The position numbers and the translations under genes were made by a program. From the NCBI RefSeq assembly GCF_900106645.1, contig NZ_FNMV01000011.1:62001-126000 (forward strand): a stretch of 64,000 nt of DNA, read 5' to 3'. Each line of letters starts with the position of its first letter. The stretch's first letter is position 1. Shown piece after piece: positions 18,719 to 28,079 of this stretch. The DNA is from Flavobacterium degerlachei. Lineage in GTDB: Bacteria > Bacteroidota > Bacteroidia > Flavobacteriales > Flavobacteriaceae. Below the pieces are notes generated by a model. It saw only the letters and a list, made by a program, of their open reading frames with translations. It made no database searches and was not told the origin of the DNA.

Positions 18719-19279
18719 ATGATTTCAGAAAAATTAATAAAAGGACAACTACTTATAGCAGAGCCTTCTATAATAGGGGATCTATCATTTAACAGATCTG
18801 TGATTTTATTAGCGGACCATGATAAGGAAGGATCAGTGGGTTTTATCATAAATAAACCATTGAAATATACTATTCATGATTTGTTACCAGAGATCAATGC
18901 AAAGTTCAAAATTTATAATGGAGGACCTGTCGAACAAGACAATCTCTATTTTATCCACAATATTCCTGACCTAATTCCAAACAGCATTGAAATTTCAAAT
19001 GGCATATATTGGGGTGGTGATTTTGAAAGCACGAAAGAGCTTATCAACAACGGTAAAATAAATAAGGAGAATATCCGTTTTTTTCTGGGCTATACTGGCT
19101 GGGACGAACAGCAATTAGAGTCTGAAATGAATGAGAATTCATGGATTATTGCTCCTAACAGCTATAAAAATAAAATTATAGGTAAGTCAAGCACTCATTT
19201 TTGGAAAGAACAAATCATTGAATTGGGTGGTGACTACCTTATTTGGTCAAATGCACCAGAAAACCCCTATTTAAATTAA
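18719..19279 (+). CDS. YqgE/AlgH family protein
   Basis: From the ATG at 18719 the product is 186 residues, the usual YqgE length: KGQLLIAEPSIIGDLSFNRSVILLADHDKEGSVGFIINKP at the N-terminus, YNGGPVEQDNLYFIH, and FLGYTGWDEQQLESEM. The frame is open upstream to 18635, but that start would lie inside the HU terminator and add 28 unrelated residues, so I reject it. The family is cytoplasmic and of unclear role. The gene converges with the aminotransferase gene and overlaps its stop by four bases. Confidence 0.88.
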   Translation: MISEKLIKGQLLIAEPSIIGDLSFNRSVILLADHDKEGSVGFIINKPLKYTIHDLLPEINAKFKIYNGGPVEQDNLYFIHNIPDLIPNSIEISNGIYWGGDFESTKELINNGKINKENIRFFLGYTGWDEQQLESEMNENSWIIAPNSYKNKIIGKSSTHFWKEQIIELGGDYLIWSNAPENPYLN

Positions 19280-20115
19280 ATAACTCTTACAATTTCATTT
19301 AATTTTTCCAATAAAACCTTTGACATAACTACATCAAAGCTCTTTTTCCTATACTTTGTGATGGGCTGAATTCCTTTTATCACATTTGTTACAAACAACT
19401 CATCGGCTTTCTGTAGGTCAAAAGGAGATATTACCTCTTCTACAACCTCTAGAGATGTTATTTTTTTGGCTATTTCCAGAATTTGCTTCCTCATAACCCC
19501 ATTTAAACAACCTTCTGAAACTGGAGGCGTAATCAGCTTATTACCCATCAACATGAAAATATTCCCTTGAATTGCTTCAACGACATTCTTACTGTCATTA
19601 AGCAACAAACAATTGTCAAATCCATTTTCGTTCGCAAAAATGCTAGCTGTGATATTCAATATTCTATTTGTAGTTTTTATTGATGACAACAACTGCTTAG
19701 TAACATAAAAGTCCTTAAACAAGTCCACTTCATATTCCTTCTCTGCTATTGAATACAAGGTGTTATCAATACCCACAACATGGATCAAAAAGGATATTTC
19801 ATTGGTTTGAGGTAAATAGTACCCACCATCATTTCTAAAAACTGTAATTCTAGCGCGAGAAGATTCTGCAAAGGCATTATCATTTACCAAAGAAAGCAAT
19901 TGCTCTTCAAAATATTCCATTGTAAAGTTCATTGGAATTTCCATTCTCACAACACGCATAGATGACATAAGTCTGAAATAATGATCTTCTAAAAACAGGA
20001 TTTTAGAATTTACAATTTTAACCGTTTCAAAAACGGCATCGCCATATAAAAAAGCACGGTTCTGCGTTAATACATTTGTATCCTGAGGTACTATAGTCCC
20101 ATTAAAATTAATCAT
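19276..20115 (-). CDS. Aminotransferase class IV (PabC/IlvE fold)
   Basis: The 279-residue protein has the fold-type IV pattern: NRAFLYGDAVFETVKI near the N-terminus, RMEIPMNFT, the PLP lysine in LLSSIKTTNRI, and EAIQGNIFMLMG with VSEGCLNGVMRKQILE. The family includes aminodeoxychorismate lyase (folate), branched-chain and D-amino acid aminotransferases. The substrate cannot be fixed here; the length and SEGCLNGVMR segment are compatible with 4-amino-4-deoxychorismate lyase or IlvE-like enzymes. It is PLP-dependent and cytoplasmic, and follows the START-like gene on the same strand. Confidence 0.8.
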   Translation of the reverse strand: MINFNGTIVPQDTNVLTQNRAFLYGDAVFETVKIVNSKILFLEDHYFRLMSSMRVVRMEIPMNFTMEYFEEQLLSLVNDNAFAESSRARITVFRNDGGYYLPQTNEISFLIHVVGIDNTLYSIAEKEYEVDLFKDFYVTKQLLSSIKTTNRILNITASIFANENGFDNCLLLNDSKNVVEAIQGNIFMLMGNKLITPPVSEGCLNGVMRKQILEIAKKITSLEVVEEVISPFDLQKADELFVTNVIKGIQPITKYRKKSFDVVMSKVLLEKLNEIVRVI

Positions 20116-20169
20116 AAAAAAGCCCTAAATTTTGTTCAGGGCAAAGGTAAGTTATAAAATACAATTTTA

Positions 20170-20562
20170 CTATACAGATCCAATTAGATGTTTAAGGTCT
20201 GATATTTGATTTTCCCAAAGTAGAGAAGCTTCAGCAACCTCGTCTTCGTCTGCAAAATCAACTACCATTAAAGAAACATCTTTTGTTAGCTCATCCACTA
20301 AGATATGAAGCTCGAAAAAATACTCGGTATCCTTTCCATTACCGTCCACCCATTTAAATTTCACTTTTTCACCTGATTTTTTAGAAGCAAGTCTCGCTTT
20401 CTCCTCTGAATCATTCCAAATAAAAGTAAAAAATTCACCGCGCGAATTTACATTGTCCGCAAACCATTCTGATAAACCAGAAGGAGTTGAAATGTACTGA
20501 TACAATAATTGCGGAGATGAATTGATGGGGAACTCTATTTCGTAACGTACTTTTTGATCCAT
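20170..20562 (-). CDS. START-like (SRPBCC) domain protein
   Basis: The 130-residue protein has the SRPBCC/Bet v1 fold signature seen in AHSA1-type and Bacteroidota START-like proteins: YEIEFPINSSPQLLYQYISTPSGLSEWFADNV at the N-terminus, then strands with KVKFKWVDG and a C-terminal helix WENQISDLKHLIG. These proteins bind hydrophobic ligands in a cavity; the ligand here is unknown. The gene is the last core gene before the tRNA-Met locus and lies 54 bases upstream of the aminotransferase gene in the same direction. Confidence 0.75.
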   Translation of the reverse strand: MDQKVRYEIEFPINSSPQLLYQYISTPSGLSEWFADNVNSRGEFFTFIWNDSEEKARLASKKSGEKVKFKWVDGNGKDTEYFFELHILVDELTKDVSLMVVDFADEDEVAEASLLWENQISDLKHLIGSV

Positions 20563-20651
20563 GAGCTACATTTGTTTTTTTTTCGAATATATAGAATATA
20601 ATGCCTAAAAAAAAACCTTTTTAAAAATATTTTTTTTTATTTCAAATTCGC

Positions 20652-20681
20652 TTGCACACTGAAATATTATTTTTATATTTG
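20652..20681 (+). promoter_or_regulatory. Bacteroidota promoter TTG-N19-TATATTTG for tRNA-Met
   Basis: TTG at 20652-20654, 19-base spacer, TATATTTG at 20674-20681; the tRNA begins 36 bases downstream. Confidence 0.75.
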
Positions 20682-20717
20682 CAGCCGCGTTCAGGGACGG
20701 TTATCCTTAGAACATTT

Positions 20718-20791
20718 GGCGAGGTAGCTCAGTCGGTTAGAGCGCAGGATTCATAACCCTGAGGTCACGAGTTCAAATCTCGTTCTCGCTA
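20718..20791 (+). tRNA. tRNA-Met (anticodon CAU)
   Basis: The cloverleaf can be drawn by hand: acceptor stem GGCGAGG with TCTCGCT (G-T wobble at both end pairs), D-arm GCTC...GAGC, anticodon loop TTCATAA with CAT, T-arm ACGAG-TTCAAAT-CTCGT, discriminator A. CCA is not encoded. It is a normal methionine tRNA; an initiator role is unlikely because the anticodon stem lacks the three consecutive G-C pairs. Its 3' half differs from the two copies at 45236 and 47707, which fit the 5' acceptor strand better. This indicates that the present 3' half was supplied by the inserted island. Confidence 0.9.
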
Positions 20792-20792
20792 C
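20749..20792 (+). repeat. attL: tRNA-Met 3' half
   Basis: Bases 20749-20769 are identical to 45236-45256 (21 bases covering the anticodon loop and variable arm); the rest of the 44-base block differs at four positions, three of them in the T-stem/acceptor. This is the left boundary of the island. Confidence 0.8.
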
Positions 20793-20813
20793 AAACTTAA
20801 AGTTTTGAAAATC

Positions 20814-20843
20814 ACGGATTAGTGTCAACTAATCCGTTTTTTT
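20814..20843 (+). terminator. Terminator just downstream of tRNA-Met, brought by the island
   Basis: ACGGATTAGT pairs with ACTAATCCGT across a GTCA loop and is followed by six T. It differs completely from the tRNA terminators at 45286 and 47756, which belong to the original flank. Confidence 0.85.
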
Positions 20844-20871
20844 ATGCCTAAACTTTTAGTACTTTTACAGA

Positions 20872-20895
20872 ACGTACACGATTACGTACACGATT
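20872..20895 (+). repeat. Tandem 12-bp repeats (CGTACACGATT), left arm sites
   Basis: ACGTACACGATT occurs twice back to back. The matching pair is at 45152-45175 near the other end of the island, in the same orientation. Position and spacing are those of arm-type binding sites of a tyrosine integrase (or its excisionase). Confidence 0.65.
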
Positions 20896-20900
20896 TGCCT

Positions 20901-22217
20901 ATGAAATCTAACTACTCAGGACCTTACATCTATACTGGAAACGTAGACATAAAAGCATGGTCTACCCTATCGAAATTAGCAAAAGAAGAAGCATTATCGA
21001 AAGAATGGTATGTTTACTATTCCTTTCGAAATCCGAAAACAGGAAAACTAGTTCGTCAAACCAACATAAAAACAGGTGTCAATAGTCTTAAAACTAAACA
21101 AGAACGCTTTGCTAAATTGGCAACTATTCAAGACAACTTGCTGTTTTTATTAAAAAGAGGTTTTAACCCATATGCCGATAATTCCATATTAGAAGAAAAA
21201 ACATTTCAAAAATTAGATGCTGAAATAAACGGTACCACAACTGCTCCCGTTGCTAAAGAAAAGAAGCATGAAAAGATTCCCGTACTAAAAGTACCGAAAA
21301 CTAAAGTCGTAGTTGAAAACGAAAAATCCATCAAAGAAGCATTTCAATTTGGATTAAAAATCAAACAAAATGTTTTGGGTGCTACTTCCTATAGTGGTTT
21401 TCACGGAAGAATTAATCGTTTCCTTACTTGGCTTGATAAAAACGGAAGTAGTTCCGATAAAATATCAACTTTAGAAAAAAAAACCTTTATCAATTATTTA
21501 AACTATGTATTAGAAAATACTAGTGCAAGTAATCGAAATAATACGAGGACTGATTTAAGTGCTCTTGTCCAAACATTAGTAGATAATGAGCTAATGAATG
21601 ACAATTATGTCAAAAGCATCAACGTACTTAAATCAGCACCTGAAAGAAACAAAACTTATTCAGTAACACAAGAAAAGGACATTCTAGAATATATAGAACA
21701 GAATGACGCTATCCTATTATTGTACATTCAATTCATAACTTATAATTTCCTAAGACCTGTTGAAGTAAACAGACTTAAAATAGGTGATTTAGACTTAGAA
21801 GGAAAAAAACTTTTTGTTCGAGCCAAAAATAAGGCAGTCAAAGTTAAAATTATCCCTCAAAAAATAATTGACTTACTTCCTGATTTATCCAATATGGATC
21901 CTAATCATTATTTATTTACTCCAACAGCTATTGGAGCAGAATGGAAAGCAGAAGAAAACAATAGAAGAGATAACTTTTCTAAAAAATTCAAATTGGTTAA
22001 AGACCATTTTAAACTGAATAAGGATTATGGTTTGTATAGCTTTAGACATACTGCCATTACAAACCTTTATAGAGAAATTCGAAAAACAAAAACATCTCAC
22101 GAAGCCAAAAGTATACTAATGGGAATAACTGGGCACCAAACTATTGAAGCCCTAGAAAAATACCTTCGTGATATTGATGCAGAATTACCTGATGATTATT
22201 CTCACTTGTTGCGATAA
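20901..22217 (+). CDS. int: Tyrosine recombinase/integrase of the island
   Basis: From the ATG at 20901 the product is 438 residues: an N-terminal arm-binding-like domain (YIYTGNVDIKAWSTLSK), a SAM-like core-binding domain (about 140-235) and a catalytic domain with FLRPVEVNRL (Arg), YSFRHTAITNLY (His-x-x-Arg region), TGHQTIEALEKYL (His and Tyr nucleophile). It resembles the long integrases of Bacteroidota elements that use tRNA genes. An earlier ATG at 20844 is in frame, but translation from it would run through the tandem 12-bp repeats and begin right at the terminator, so 20901 is preferred. It should catalyse island integration and excision at tRNA-Met. Confidence 0.88.
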   Translation: MKSNYSGPYIYTGNVDIKAWSTLSKLAKEEALSKEWYVYYSFRNPKTGKLVRQTNIKTGVNSLKTKQERFAKLATIQDNLLFLLKRGFNPYADNSILEEKTFQKLDAEINGTTTAPVAKEKKHEKIPVLKVPKTKVVVENEKSIKEAFQFGLKIKQNVLGATSYSGFHGRINRFLTWLDKNGSSSDKISTLEKKTFINYLNYVLENTSASNRNNTRTDLSALVQTLVDNELMNDNYVKSINVLKSAPERNKTYSVTQEKDILEYIEQNDAILLLYIQFITYNFLRPVEVNRLKIGDLDLEGKKLFVRAKNKAVKVKIIPQKIIDLLPDLSNMDPNHYLFTPTAIGAEWKAEENNRRDNFSKKFKLVKDHFKLNKDYGLYSFRHTAITNLYREIRKTKTSHEAKSILMGITGHQTIEALEKYLRDIDAELPDDYSHLLR

Positions 22218-22387
22218 AAACTGAGATACTTCATCTCTTTTTACAAAATGTGGTTTCCCGTAAAAGCCCTTGAATAATTTGCAGTATCATTGCTATAAAG
22301 AATATTCGTACTTAAAAACTCAGTTTCGAATGTAAAAGCCAACAATTTTTCTATCTTTAAACCTGATTAAAAGCGCCAATTCATTTA

Positions 22388-25171
22388 ATGCTCAACCAAA
22401 ACCCCGAACAAATCGCCAGAGATAATATCGACAAACAGTTGATGGCTTGTGGGTGGATTATTCAGGATAAGAAAAGAATCAACTTAGCCGCTGGTTTGGG
22501 AATTGCCATTCGTGAATACCAAACTGATATAGGCCCAGCGGATTACGTTTTGTTTGTTGACAAAAACGCGGTTGGAATTATTGAAGCCAAACGAGAAGAA
22601 GAAGGCATTCATTTGACTTCTGTCGAAGAACAATCATCTCAGTACGCCAATGCGAAACTCCGGTTATTAAATAACGATCCCTTGCCGTTTGTGTATGAAA
22701 GTACGGGTGAAGTGACTCGCTTTACCGATTATAGAGATCCAAAACCACGTTCTCGAAATGTATTTACCTTTCACCGTCCAGAAACTTTCTTCCAATGGTC
22801 AAAAGAAACCAAAACACTTCGAGCGCGTTTACATGATATTCCTGTTCTGCCTATTGACGGTTTGCGAGATTGTCAAATTACGGCCATTACCAATTTAGAG
22901 CAATCTTTCAAAGAACAAAAACCAAAAGCCTTGATCCAGATGGCAACGGGTTCAGGTAAAACTTTTACAGCGATTTCATTTGTATATCGCTTGCTGAAAT
23001 ATGCAAAAGCCAAACGCATTCTGTTTTTGGTTGATACCAAAAACTTAGGCGAACAAGCCGAAGGCGAATTCCGTTCTTATACCGCCAGCGAAGACAATCG
23101 GTTATTTACAGAATTGTATGGCGTCACTCGTTTAAGTAGTTCGTTTATTCCTGACGACAGTCAGGTATATATCAGTACCATTCAACGGATGTATTCCATT
23201 TTGAAAGAGACAGACTTAGACGAAAGTGCCGAAGAAGAAAACCCGAACGAAAGAACTTTCGAAGTCAAAACGGCTGTTCCTGTAGGCTATAATGAGAAAG
23301 TGCCTATTGAGTTCTTTGACTTCGTAGTTATTGATGAATGCCATCGTAGCATTTACAATTTATGGAAACAAGTATTAGACTATTTTGATGTATTTCAAAT
23401 AGGACTTACGGCAACTCCTGACAACAGAACCTTTGGTTATTTTAACCAAAACTTAGTTTGTGATTATGGTTATGAAAAAGCCGTTATTGATGGTGTTTTG
23501 GTACCTTATAACGTGTTTACGGTAGAAACCCAAATTACCAAAGAAGGCAGCGTAATCAAACTGGGCGAAAAAGTAGACAAACGAAAAAGACTCACCCGCA
23601 AGAAATTCTGGGAAGCCATAGATGAAGACGAAGTCTACACTGGAAAACAATTAGACAATGATATTGTAAATCCAAGTACCATTCGTACCATAATTAGGGC
23701 AGTCAAAGACAATTTACCGGCTATGTTTCCCGATCGTGTGGATGAAAACGGTATTTTTGAAGTACCAAAACTATTGGTATTTGCTAAAACTGATTCCCAT
23801 GCCGAAGACATTATTGAAATAGTACGCGAGGAATTTGGAGAAGAAAATAAATTCTGCAAAAAGATAACCTATAAAAGTGAGGAAGACCCAAAATCAGTCT
23901 TGCAGCAATTCCGTAACGATTATTACCCACGTATTGCGGTAACGGTAGATATGATTGCCACAGGAACGGACATACGCCCGCTAGAAGTCTTGCTGTTTAT
24001 GCGAGATGTAAAAAGCCGTTCTTATTACGAACAAATGAAAGGCCGTGGTACCAGAACCTGTTCTGTAGAAGAATTGAGAGCTAAGGGAACCCCTTCGGCC
24101 AAATTTAGCAAAGACCATTTTGTGATTATTGATGCAATTGGTGTCGAGAATTCTCAAAAAACCGATAGCCGACCTTTAGAAAAAGCACCAGGTGTTTCAT
24201 TGAAAGATGTCTTGGCGAATGTGGCGATGGGAAACACTTCCGAGGATATGTTGACTACGCTTGCCAATCGTTTGATTCGTTTGGAACGCCAACTGTCCGA
24301 AAAAGACAAACTCAAGTTTGCCGAGCAAGCCAATGGTTTTACGATCAATCATATTGTAAAACAATTGCTGCATGCCTATGATCCAGATGCGATTGAAAAA
24401 ATTGAACAAAAGACCAAAGGCGCTATGCGAGGATTTCCTCCTATAGATATTGATGCGGCTATAGCCAAAGGCAAACAGCAGTTGATAGAAGATGCCGTTG
24501 CTGTTTTTCATAATCCAGATTTACGTGATTTCATTGTGGATATCCGCAAAAAATACGACCAGATTATTGATGTGGTCAATATGGATACGATTACCAATAT
24601 AGGCTGGGTCAAAGACCAAGACGAAGCGGCCACAACCACCATAACCGATTTTAAGAACTGGATAGAAAACCACAAAGATGAAATTACCGCCTTACAGATT
24701 TTCTATGCCCAGGACTACCGCCACCGTACTTTTACCTATAAAATGATAAAAGACCTGAGCGAAAAACTAAAAACCGAAAAACCATTATTGGCACCATTAA
24801 CCGTTTGGCGTGCGTATGAACAACTGGAAAAAACCAATGGCTCGACGAAAAGCGAATTGATAGCTTTGGTTTCCCTAATACGCCGCGTTGCGGGTATAGA
24901 CAGTATTGTAACAAGCTACGACAAAACAGTAGACAAAAATTTTCAAGATTGGGTGTTCAAGAAACAAGCGGGAACCTTAAAGTTTACAGATCCCCAAATG
25001 CAATGGTTGCGCATGATGAAAGACTATGTAGCCAATAGTTTCAGTATAGACCGAGACGATTTTGATTTAAGCCCATTTAATGCAGAAGGCGGATTAAGCA
25101 AAATGTGGGCATTGTTTGGCGAAGAAATGGATGCAATCATTAATGAATTAAATGAAGTTTTAGCGGCTTAA
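22388..25171 (+). CDS. hsdR: Type I restriction enzyme, R (translocase/nuclease) subunit
   Basis: The 927-residue protein has an N-terminal PD-(D/E)xK nuclease (D52 in GPADYV, E66-x-K68 in IIEAKRE), then a superfamily 2 translocase with Walker A ATGSGKT at residues 186-192, DECH at 316-319, LTATP, and QMKGRGTRT as motif VI. The helical C-terminal part is of the EcoEI type. With two HsdM and one HsdS it forms the restriction complex that pulls in DNA and cuts unmodified DNA at a distance. It is the first gene of a packed operon reaching to about 38 kb. Base use is visibly richer in G and C than in the genes that follow. hsdM in this operon is broken (see 36115), so restriction is probably off. 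Confidence 0.93.
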   Translation: MLNQNPEQIARDNIDKQLMACGWIIQDKKRINLAAGLGIAIREYQTDIGPADYVLFVDKNAVGIIEAKREEEGIHLTSVEEQSSQYANAKLRLLNNDPLPFVYESTGEVTRFTDYRDPKPRSRNVFTFHRPETFFQWSKETKTLRARLHDIPVLPIDGLRDCQITAITNLEQSFKEQKPKALIQMATGSGKTFTAISFVYRLLKYAKAKRILFLVDTKNLGEQAEGEFRSYTASEDNRLFTELYGVTRLSSSFIPDDSQVYISTIQRMYSILKETDLDESAEEENPNERTFEVKTAVPVGYNEKVPIEFFDFVVIDECHRSIYNLWKQVLDYFDVFQIGLTATPDNRTFGYFNQNLVCDYGYEKAVIDGVLVPYNVFTVETQITKEGSVIKLGEKVDKRKRLTRKKFWEAIDEDEVYTGKQLDNDIVNPSTIRTIIRAVKDNLPAMFPDRVDENGIFEVPKLLVFAKTDSHAEDIIEIVREEFGEENKFCKKITYKSEEDPKSVLQQFRNDYYPRIAVTVDMIATGTDIRPLEVLLFMRDVKSRSYYEQMKGRGTRTCSVEELRAKGTPSAKFSKDHFVIIDAIGVENSQKTDSRPLEKAPGVSLKDVLANVAMGNTSEDMLTTLANRLIRLERQLSEKDKLKFAEQANGFTINHIVKQLLHAYDPDAIEKIEQKTKGAMRGFPPIDIDAAIAKGKQQLIEDAVAVFHNPDLRDFIVDIRKKYDQIIDVVNMDTITNIGWVKDQDEAATTTITDFKNWIENHKDEITALQIFYAQDYRHRTFTYKMIKDLSEKLKTEKPLLAPLTVWRAYEQLEKTNGSTKSELIALVSLIRRVAGIDSIVTSYDKTVDKNFQDWVFKKQAGTLKFTDPQMQWLRMMKDYVANSFSIDRDDFDLSPFNAEGGLSKMWALFGEEMDAIINELNEVLAA

Positions 25172-25181
25172 ACTAATTATT

Positions 25182-26222
25182 ATGAAAATTAAATTTTTAC
25201 AAGCATTTAATGGAGACTCAATATTAGTTTCTTTTAAAGACATTAAAGGAAAGAATCGAAATATTTTAATTGATGGAGGAACTCCTAGGACTTATCAAAG
25301 ATTCTTAAAGGCTGAACTTGACAATTTATTTGAAAGGGAATGTATTGATTTGTTAATAGTTACACACATAGATGACGATCATATTGGGGGTATTAAAGAA
25401 TTATATCAAGATACTAAATTTGACAGGAGTTTTATAAAAGAGGTATGGTTTAATTCAGGTAATTTACTCTCAGATTATTTCAAAGAAGATAGAGACAAAA
25501 CGAGAGAAGTAAATATTATTATGGATGATCAAACAGATATGAGTGTTGATCAAGGTATAACATTAGAAAATTCATTAATAAAGGAAGGAAAATGGAAACA
25601 GACTCTAATTAAAGTTTCTGAAGAGCCATTCTTGATCTATGGATCACGAATTACAATACTTTCCCCATCTGAAATAGGATTAAAAAAGTTACATAAAAAA
25701 TGGGAAACTGAAATTGATAAAAAAGTTAACATGTCAAATGAACATGATGATTTTTTGACACCTATTTCTGAATTAGTGGAAAGAAATTTTACTCAAGATA
25801 GAGCGGTTCCAAATGGAAGTTCAATAGCCATACTTTTTGAGAATACAGAGGGCAAAGCATTATTACTTGGAGATTCACACCCATCGGTAGTAATTGACTC
25901 CCTAAAAAAACTTGGCTATAGTGATCAAAATAAGTTAAAGGTAGATGTTGTAAAAGTCTCTCATCATGCGAGCAAGGGGAACACCAAAAAAGAATTATTA
26001 TCTTTAATCGAATGTGAAAAATATGTAATAAGTACAGATGGTAGTAAGCATGGGCTACCTGACAAAGAAGCTATCGCCAGAATTATAGAACATAATCCTA
26101 ATTGCAAATTATATTTTAACTACGACGATTATTCAAATAACTTATTTCTTACCGAAGACTTCGAAAAGTTTAAATTTGAAATCTGCTCTTTATCCCAAAT
26201 GAATTACACAATAGAATTATAA
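25182..26222 (+). CDS. ComEC/Rec2-like MBL-fold hydrolase, first of three
   Basis: The 346-residue protein has the ComEC-like opening FLQAFNGDSILVSF, a strand ending LIDGG, the metal motif THIDDDH at residues 61-67 (HxDxDH variant of HxHxDH), LLLGDSH and KVSHHASKGN. These are the ligand positions of a metallo-beta-lactamase-fold hydrolase of the type that forms the C-terminal domain of ComEC. It has no signal or membrane segment. Family members cut phosphoesters, including nucleic acids. The gene is 10 bases after hsdR and two bases before the trypsin-like gene, so it belongs to the ABC-3C side of the operon. Substrate unknown. Confidence 0.8.
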   Translation: MKIKFLQAFNGDSILVSFKDIKGKNRNILIDGGTPRTYQRFLKAELDNLFERECIDLLIVTHIDDDHIGGIKELYQDTKFDRSFIKEVWFNSGNLLSDYFKEDRDKTREVNIIMDDQTDMSVDQGITLENSLIKEGKWKQTLIKVSEEPFLIYGSRITILSPSEIGLKKLHKKWETEIDKKVNMSNEHDDFLTPISELVERNFTQDRAVPNGSSIAILFENTEGKALLLGDSHPSVVIDSLKKLGYSDQNKLKVDVVKVSHHASKGNTKKELLSLIECEKYVISTDGSKHGLPDKEAIARIIEHNPNCKLYFNYDDYSNNLFLTEDFEKFKFEICSLSQMNYTIEL

Positions 26223-26224
26223 AT

Positions 26225-27565
26225 ATGCCATCTATAGAAGATAAATTAAGATTTTTTGCTGTAAAAGTTAATAACGGTAGTGGCGTTATTTTTCAACCAA
26301 ATACGACTGAATACACATATATCCTTTCGGTTAAACATAATGTTGAAAAAGAAGACAAATCAATTTTGGACATTGGAGACATTATTGTTAAAAGAAATAA
26401 TGAAGAAATTGTAGTTGTAAATCAAGCTATTGCCCATGAAAATTTAGATTTAATAATATTAATAGTTCCATATATAGGAAATCCAAACTTTATTTTAACT
26501 ACATCTGAACCTATAAGAGATGAAGAATTGAATATTTTTGGATATCCTGATTATCTAAAAACTCAATTAATTAAAACAACTAATTTAGTTTGTAAATGTG
26601 GATTAGCTCAAGTGCCAAATATATCTTATGAAATTACAAGTAATAACCCTATGTATTCATTTAATCGTGGAGCTCAACAAAATGTAATTGGTTTTTCTGG
26701 GAGTGGTATTTTTAAAATTAATGGAGAAAACTTAATATTAAAAGGGATTTTCCCCAGATTAAATGATCCTGAAGGAGCACATAGTAAAATAAATGGACTT
26801 TATATTGCGGGTTTAAATGAAATAATAAGAAAGAATGGCCTTCTTGAATTGTTACCAGATTATATGTGTAATTTTTCTTTTTTAAAAAATGATGCTTTTG
26901 CCTTGCAAGCTGGTTTCGCAAGCTCAAACATTGAATTTACCAAAAACTTTCTTATAAGTAAAACCCAAGATGTTATTAACAGTACATTAACCCCAAATGA
27001 GATTAAGAATTTATTTAAAAATAGATTAGTTTTATTCAATCAAGATGAAAGTTTTTTGCAATCTAGAGGAATATGGATTCTGTGGCTGGAGTTTCTTACG
27101 ATATTAAATATTGTAAAAAAAGAGAATTACACTATTGAAAAAATTAAAGAAATATTTAATAATATCCGACTAATTTCTGTTGATGGTGATGGTGATTGGT
27201 CAGACCAATTAACCAATATGGTATACTCTGATTACCGAGGTTTAAAAAAGGATGGCATTGTAATAATAGGTATATCTAAACCACCTGCTGACGATGAAAC
27301 TTACATTTTAGACAAAAGGATTCCACACATAGCTAACGCTATTAAAGATAATAAAAAGTCACACGATAGAGGGTTATTACAGATAGACGATGGGATTAGT
27401 TTTCCTCTAGAAGATTATAAATTTATTCATATTGAATATTTTAAAAAAAAGTCAATTATAAAAAAACATGCTCAATATGCTGATATTTTAGATGACGATG
27501 TATTACTACAAAAATTGATTATTGAGTATAAAATCCTAATAGAAGATGAGCAAAAATATAATTGA
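26225..27565 (+). CDS. ABC-3C system effector: trypsin-like protease fused to ABC-3C C-terminal domain
   Basis: The 446-residue protein begins with a trypsin-like domain of about 200 residues. A catalytic triad can be placed at H38 (LSVKHNV), D75 (HENLDLIIL) and S158 (GFSGSG). The second half (about 230-446: GIWILWLEFLTILNI, VDGDGDWSDQLTNMV, RDGI-like IVIIGIS) resembles the C-terminal domain that links effectors to the other parts of ABC three-component systems. In such systems the effector is held by a middle component and an SMC-like ATPase; activation by foreign DNA would release proteolysis. Its stop overlaps the start of the next gene by 20 bases. The protease call is firm; the ABC-3C assignment rests on the three-gene context. 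Confidence 0.75.
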   Translation: MPSIEDKLRFFAVKVNNGSGVIFQPNTTEYTYILSVKHNVEKEDKSILDIGDIIVKRNNEEIVVVNQAIAHENLDLIILIVPYIGNPNFILTTSEPIRDEELNIFGYPDYLKTQLIKTTNLVCKCGLAQVPNISYEITSNNPMYSFNRGAQQNVIGFSGSGIFKINGENLILKGIFPRLNDPEGAHSKINGLYIAGLNEIIRKNGLLELLPDYMCNFSFLKNDAFALQAGFASSNIEFTKNFLISKTQDVINSTLTPNEIKNLFKNRLVLFNQDESFLQSRGIWILWLEFLTILNIVKKENYTIEKIKEIFNNIRLISVDGDGDWSDQLTNMVYSDYRGLKKDGIVIIGISKPPADDETYILDKRIPHIANAIKDNKKSHDRGLLQIDDGISFPLEDYKFIHIEYFKKKSIIKKHAQYADILDDDVLLQKLIIEYKILIEDEQKYN

Positions 27566-28079
27566 AATTTTAAAAGAAAACTTTTCACAACAGGAATTTG
27601 AACTATATCAAGGAACTTATGGAGGGTCAATCAATGCTTTTTTTATAAAAAGCGATAGTGAAAAAGTATTAAGTGAAACTTGGGAGAAAATACGAAATAT
27701 GATTGGAGTATACTTTCAATCGAAACTTGAATCTGAATTTGATGTTTGGAATATTTATCTATTTTATATAACCTCAGACGTTAGCAAAGAGGTAAAGCAT
27801 CGAATTGAACACGATACAATTTCTAGTCGAAAAATTGTTGTGAATGACCAAAAGGCAATGAGTAGTTCTGACTTCAAAGATTATCTGTTTTCAGAACACA
27901 TAACTAATATAAATTTGAATGTTAATCTTTCAAGTAAAGTAAGTCCTAAGTTTTCAAAGAATAAAATTTTATCAGGAATTATAGATAAGATAGATCTTGT
28001 AAAGGCAAAAAAAAATAAAGAAGATTTTTTTGGAGAAGCACTAGAACAAATTGAAAAATCACTGACAGATGAAGTTTAA
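27546..28079 (+). CDS. ABC-3C system middle component
   Basis: The 177-residue protein overlaps the trypsin-like gene by 20 bases and the SMC-like gene by 11, so the three are translationally coupled. The segment DVWNIYLFYITSDVSKEVKHRIEHDTISSRKIVV is characteristic of the first class of ABC-3C middle components: WNIYL followed by KxxIExDTxSSRKI. No catalytic motif, signal or membrane helix is seen. It is expected to join the effector to the ATPase. Confidence is good because size, position and motif agree. Confidence 0.72.
   Translation: MSKNIIEILKENFSQQEFELYQGTYGGSINAFFIKSDSEKVLSETWEKIRNMIGVYFQSKLESEFDVWNIYLFYITSDVSKEVKHRIEHDTISSRKIVVNDQKAMSSSDFKDYLFSEHITNINLNVNLSSKVSPKFSKNKILSGIIDKIDLVKAKKNKEDFFGEALEQIEKSLTDEV

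Noticed and set aside
20844..20900. Earlier integrase start at 20844
   Set aside because: It abuts the terminator T-run and its first 19 codons consist largely of the tandem arm repeats.
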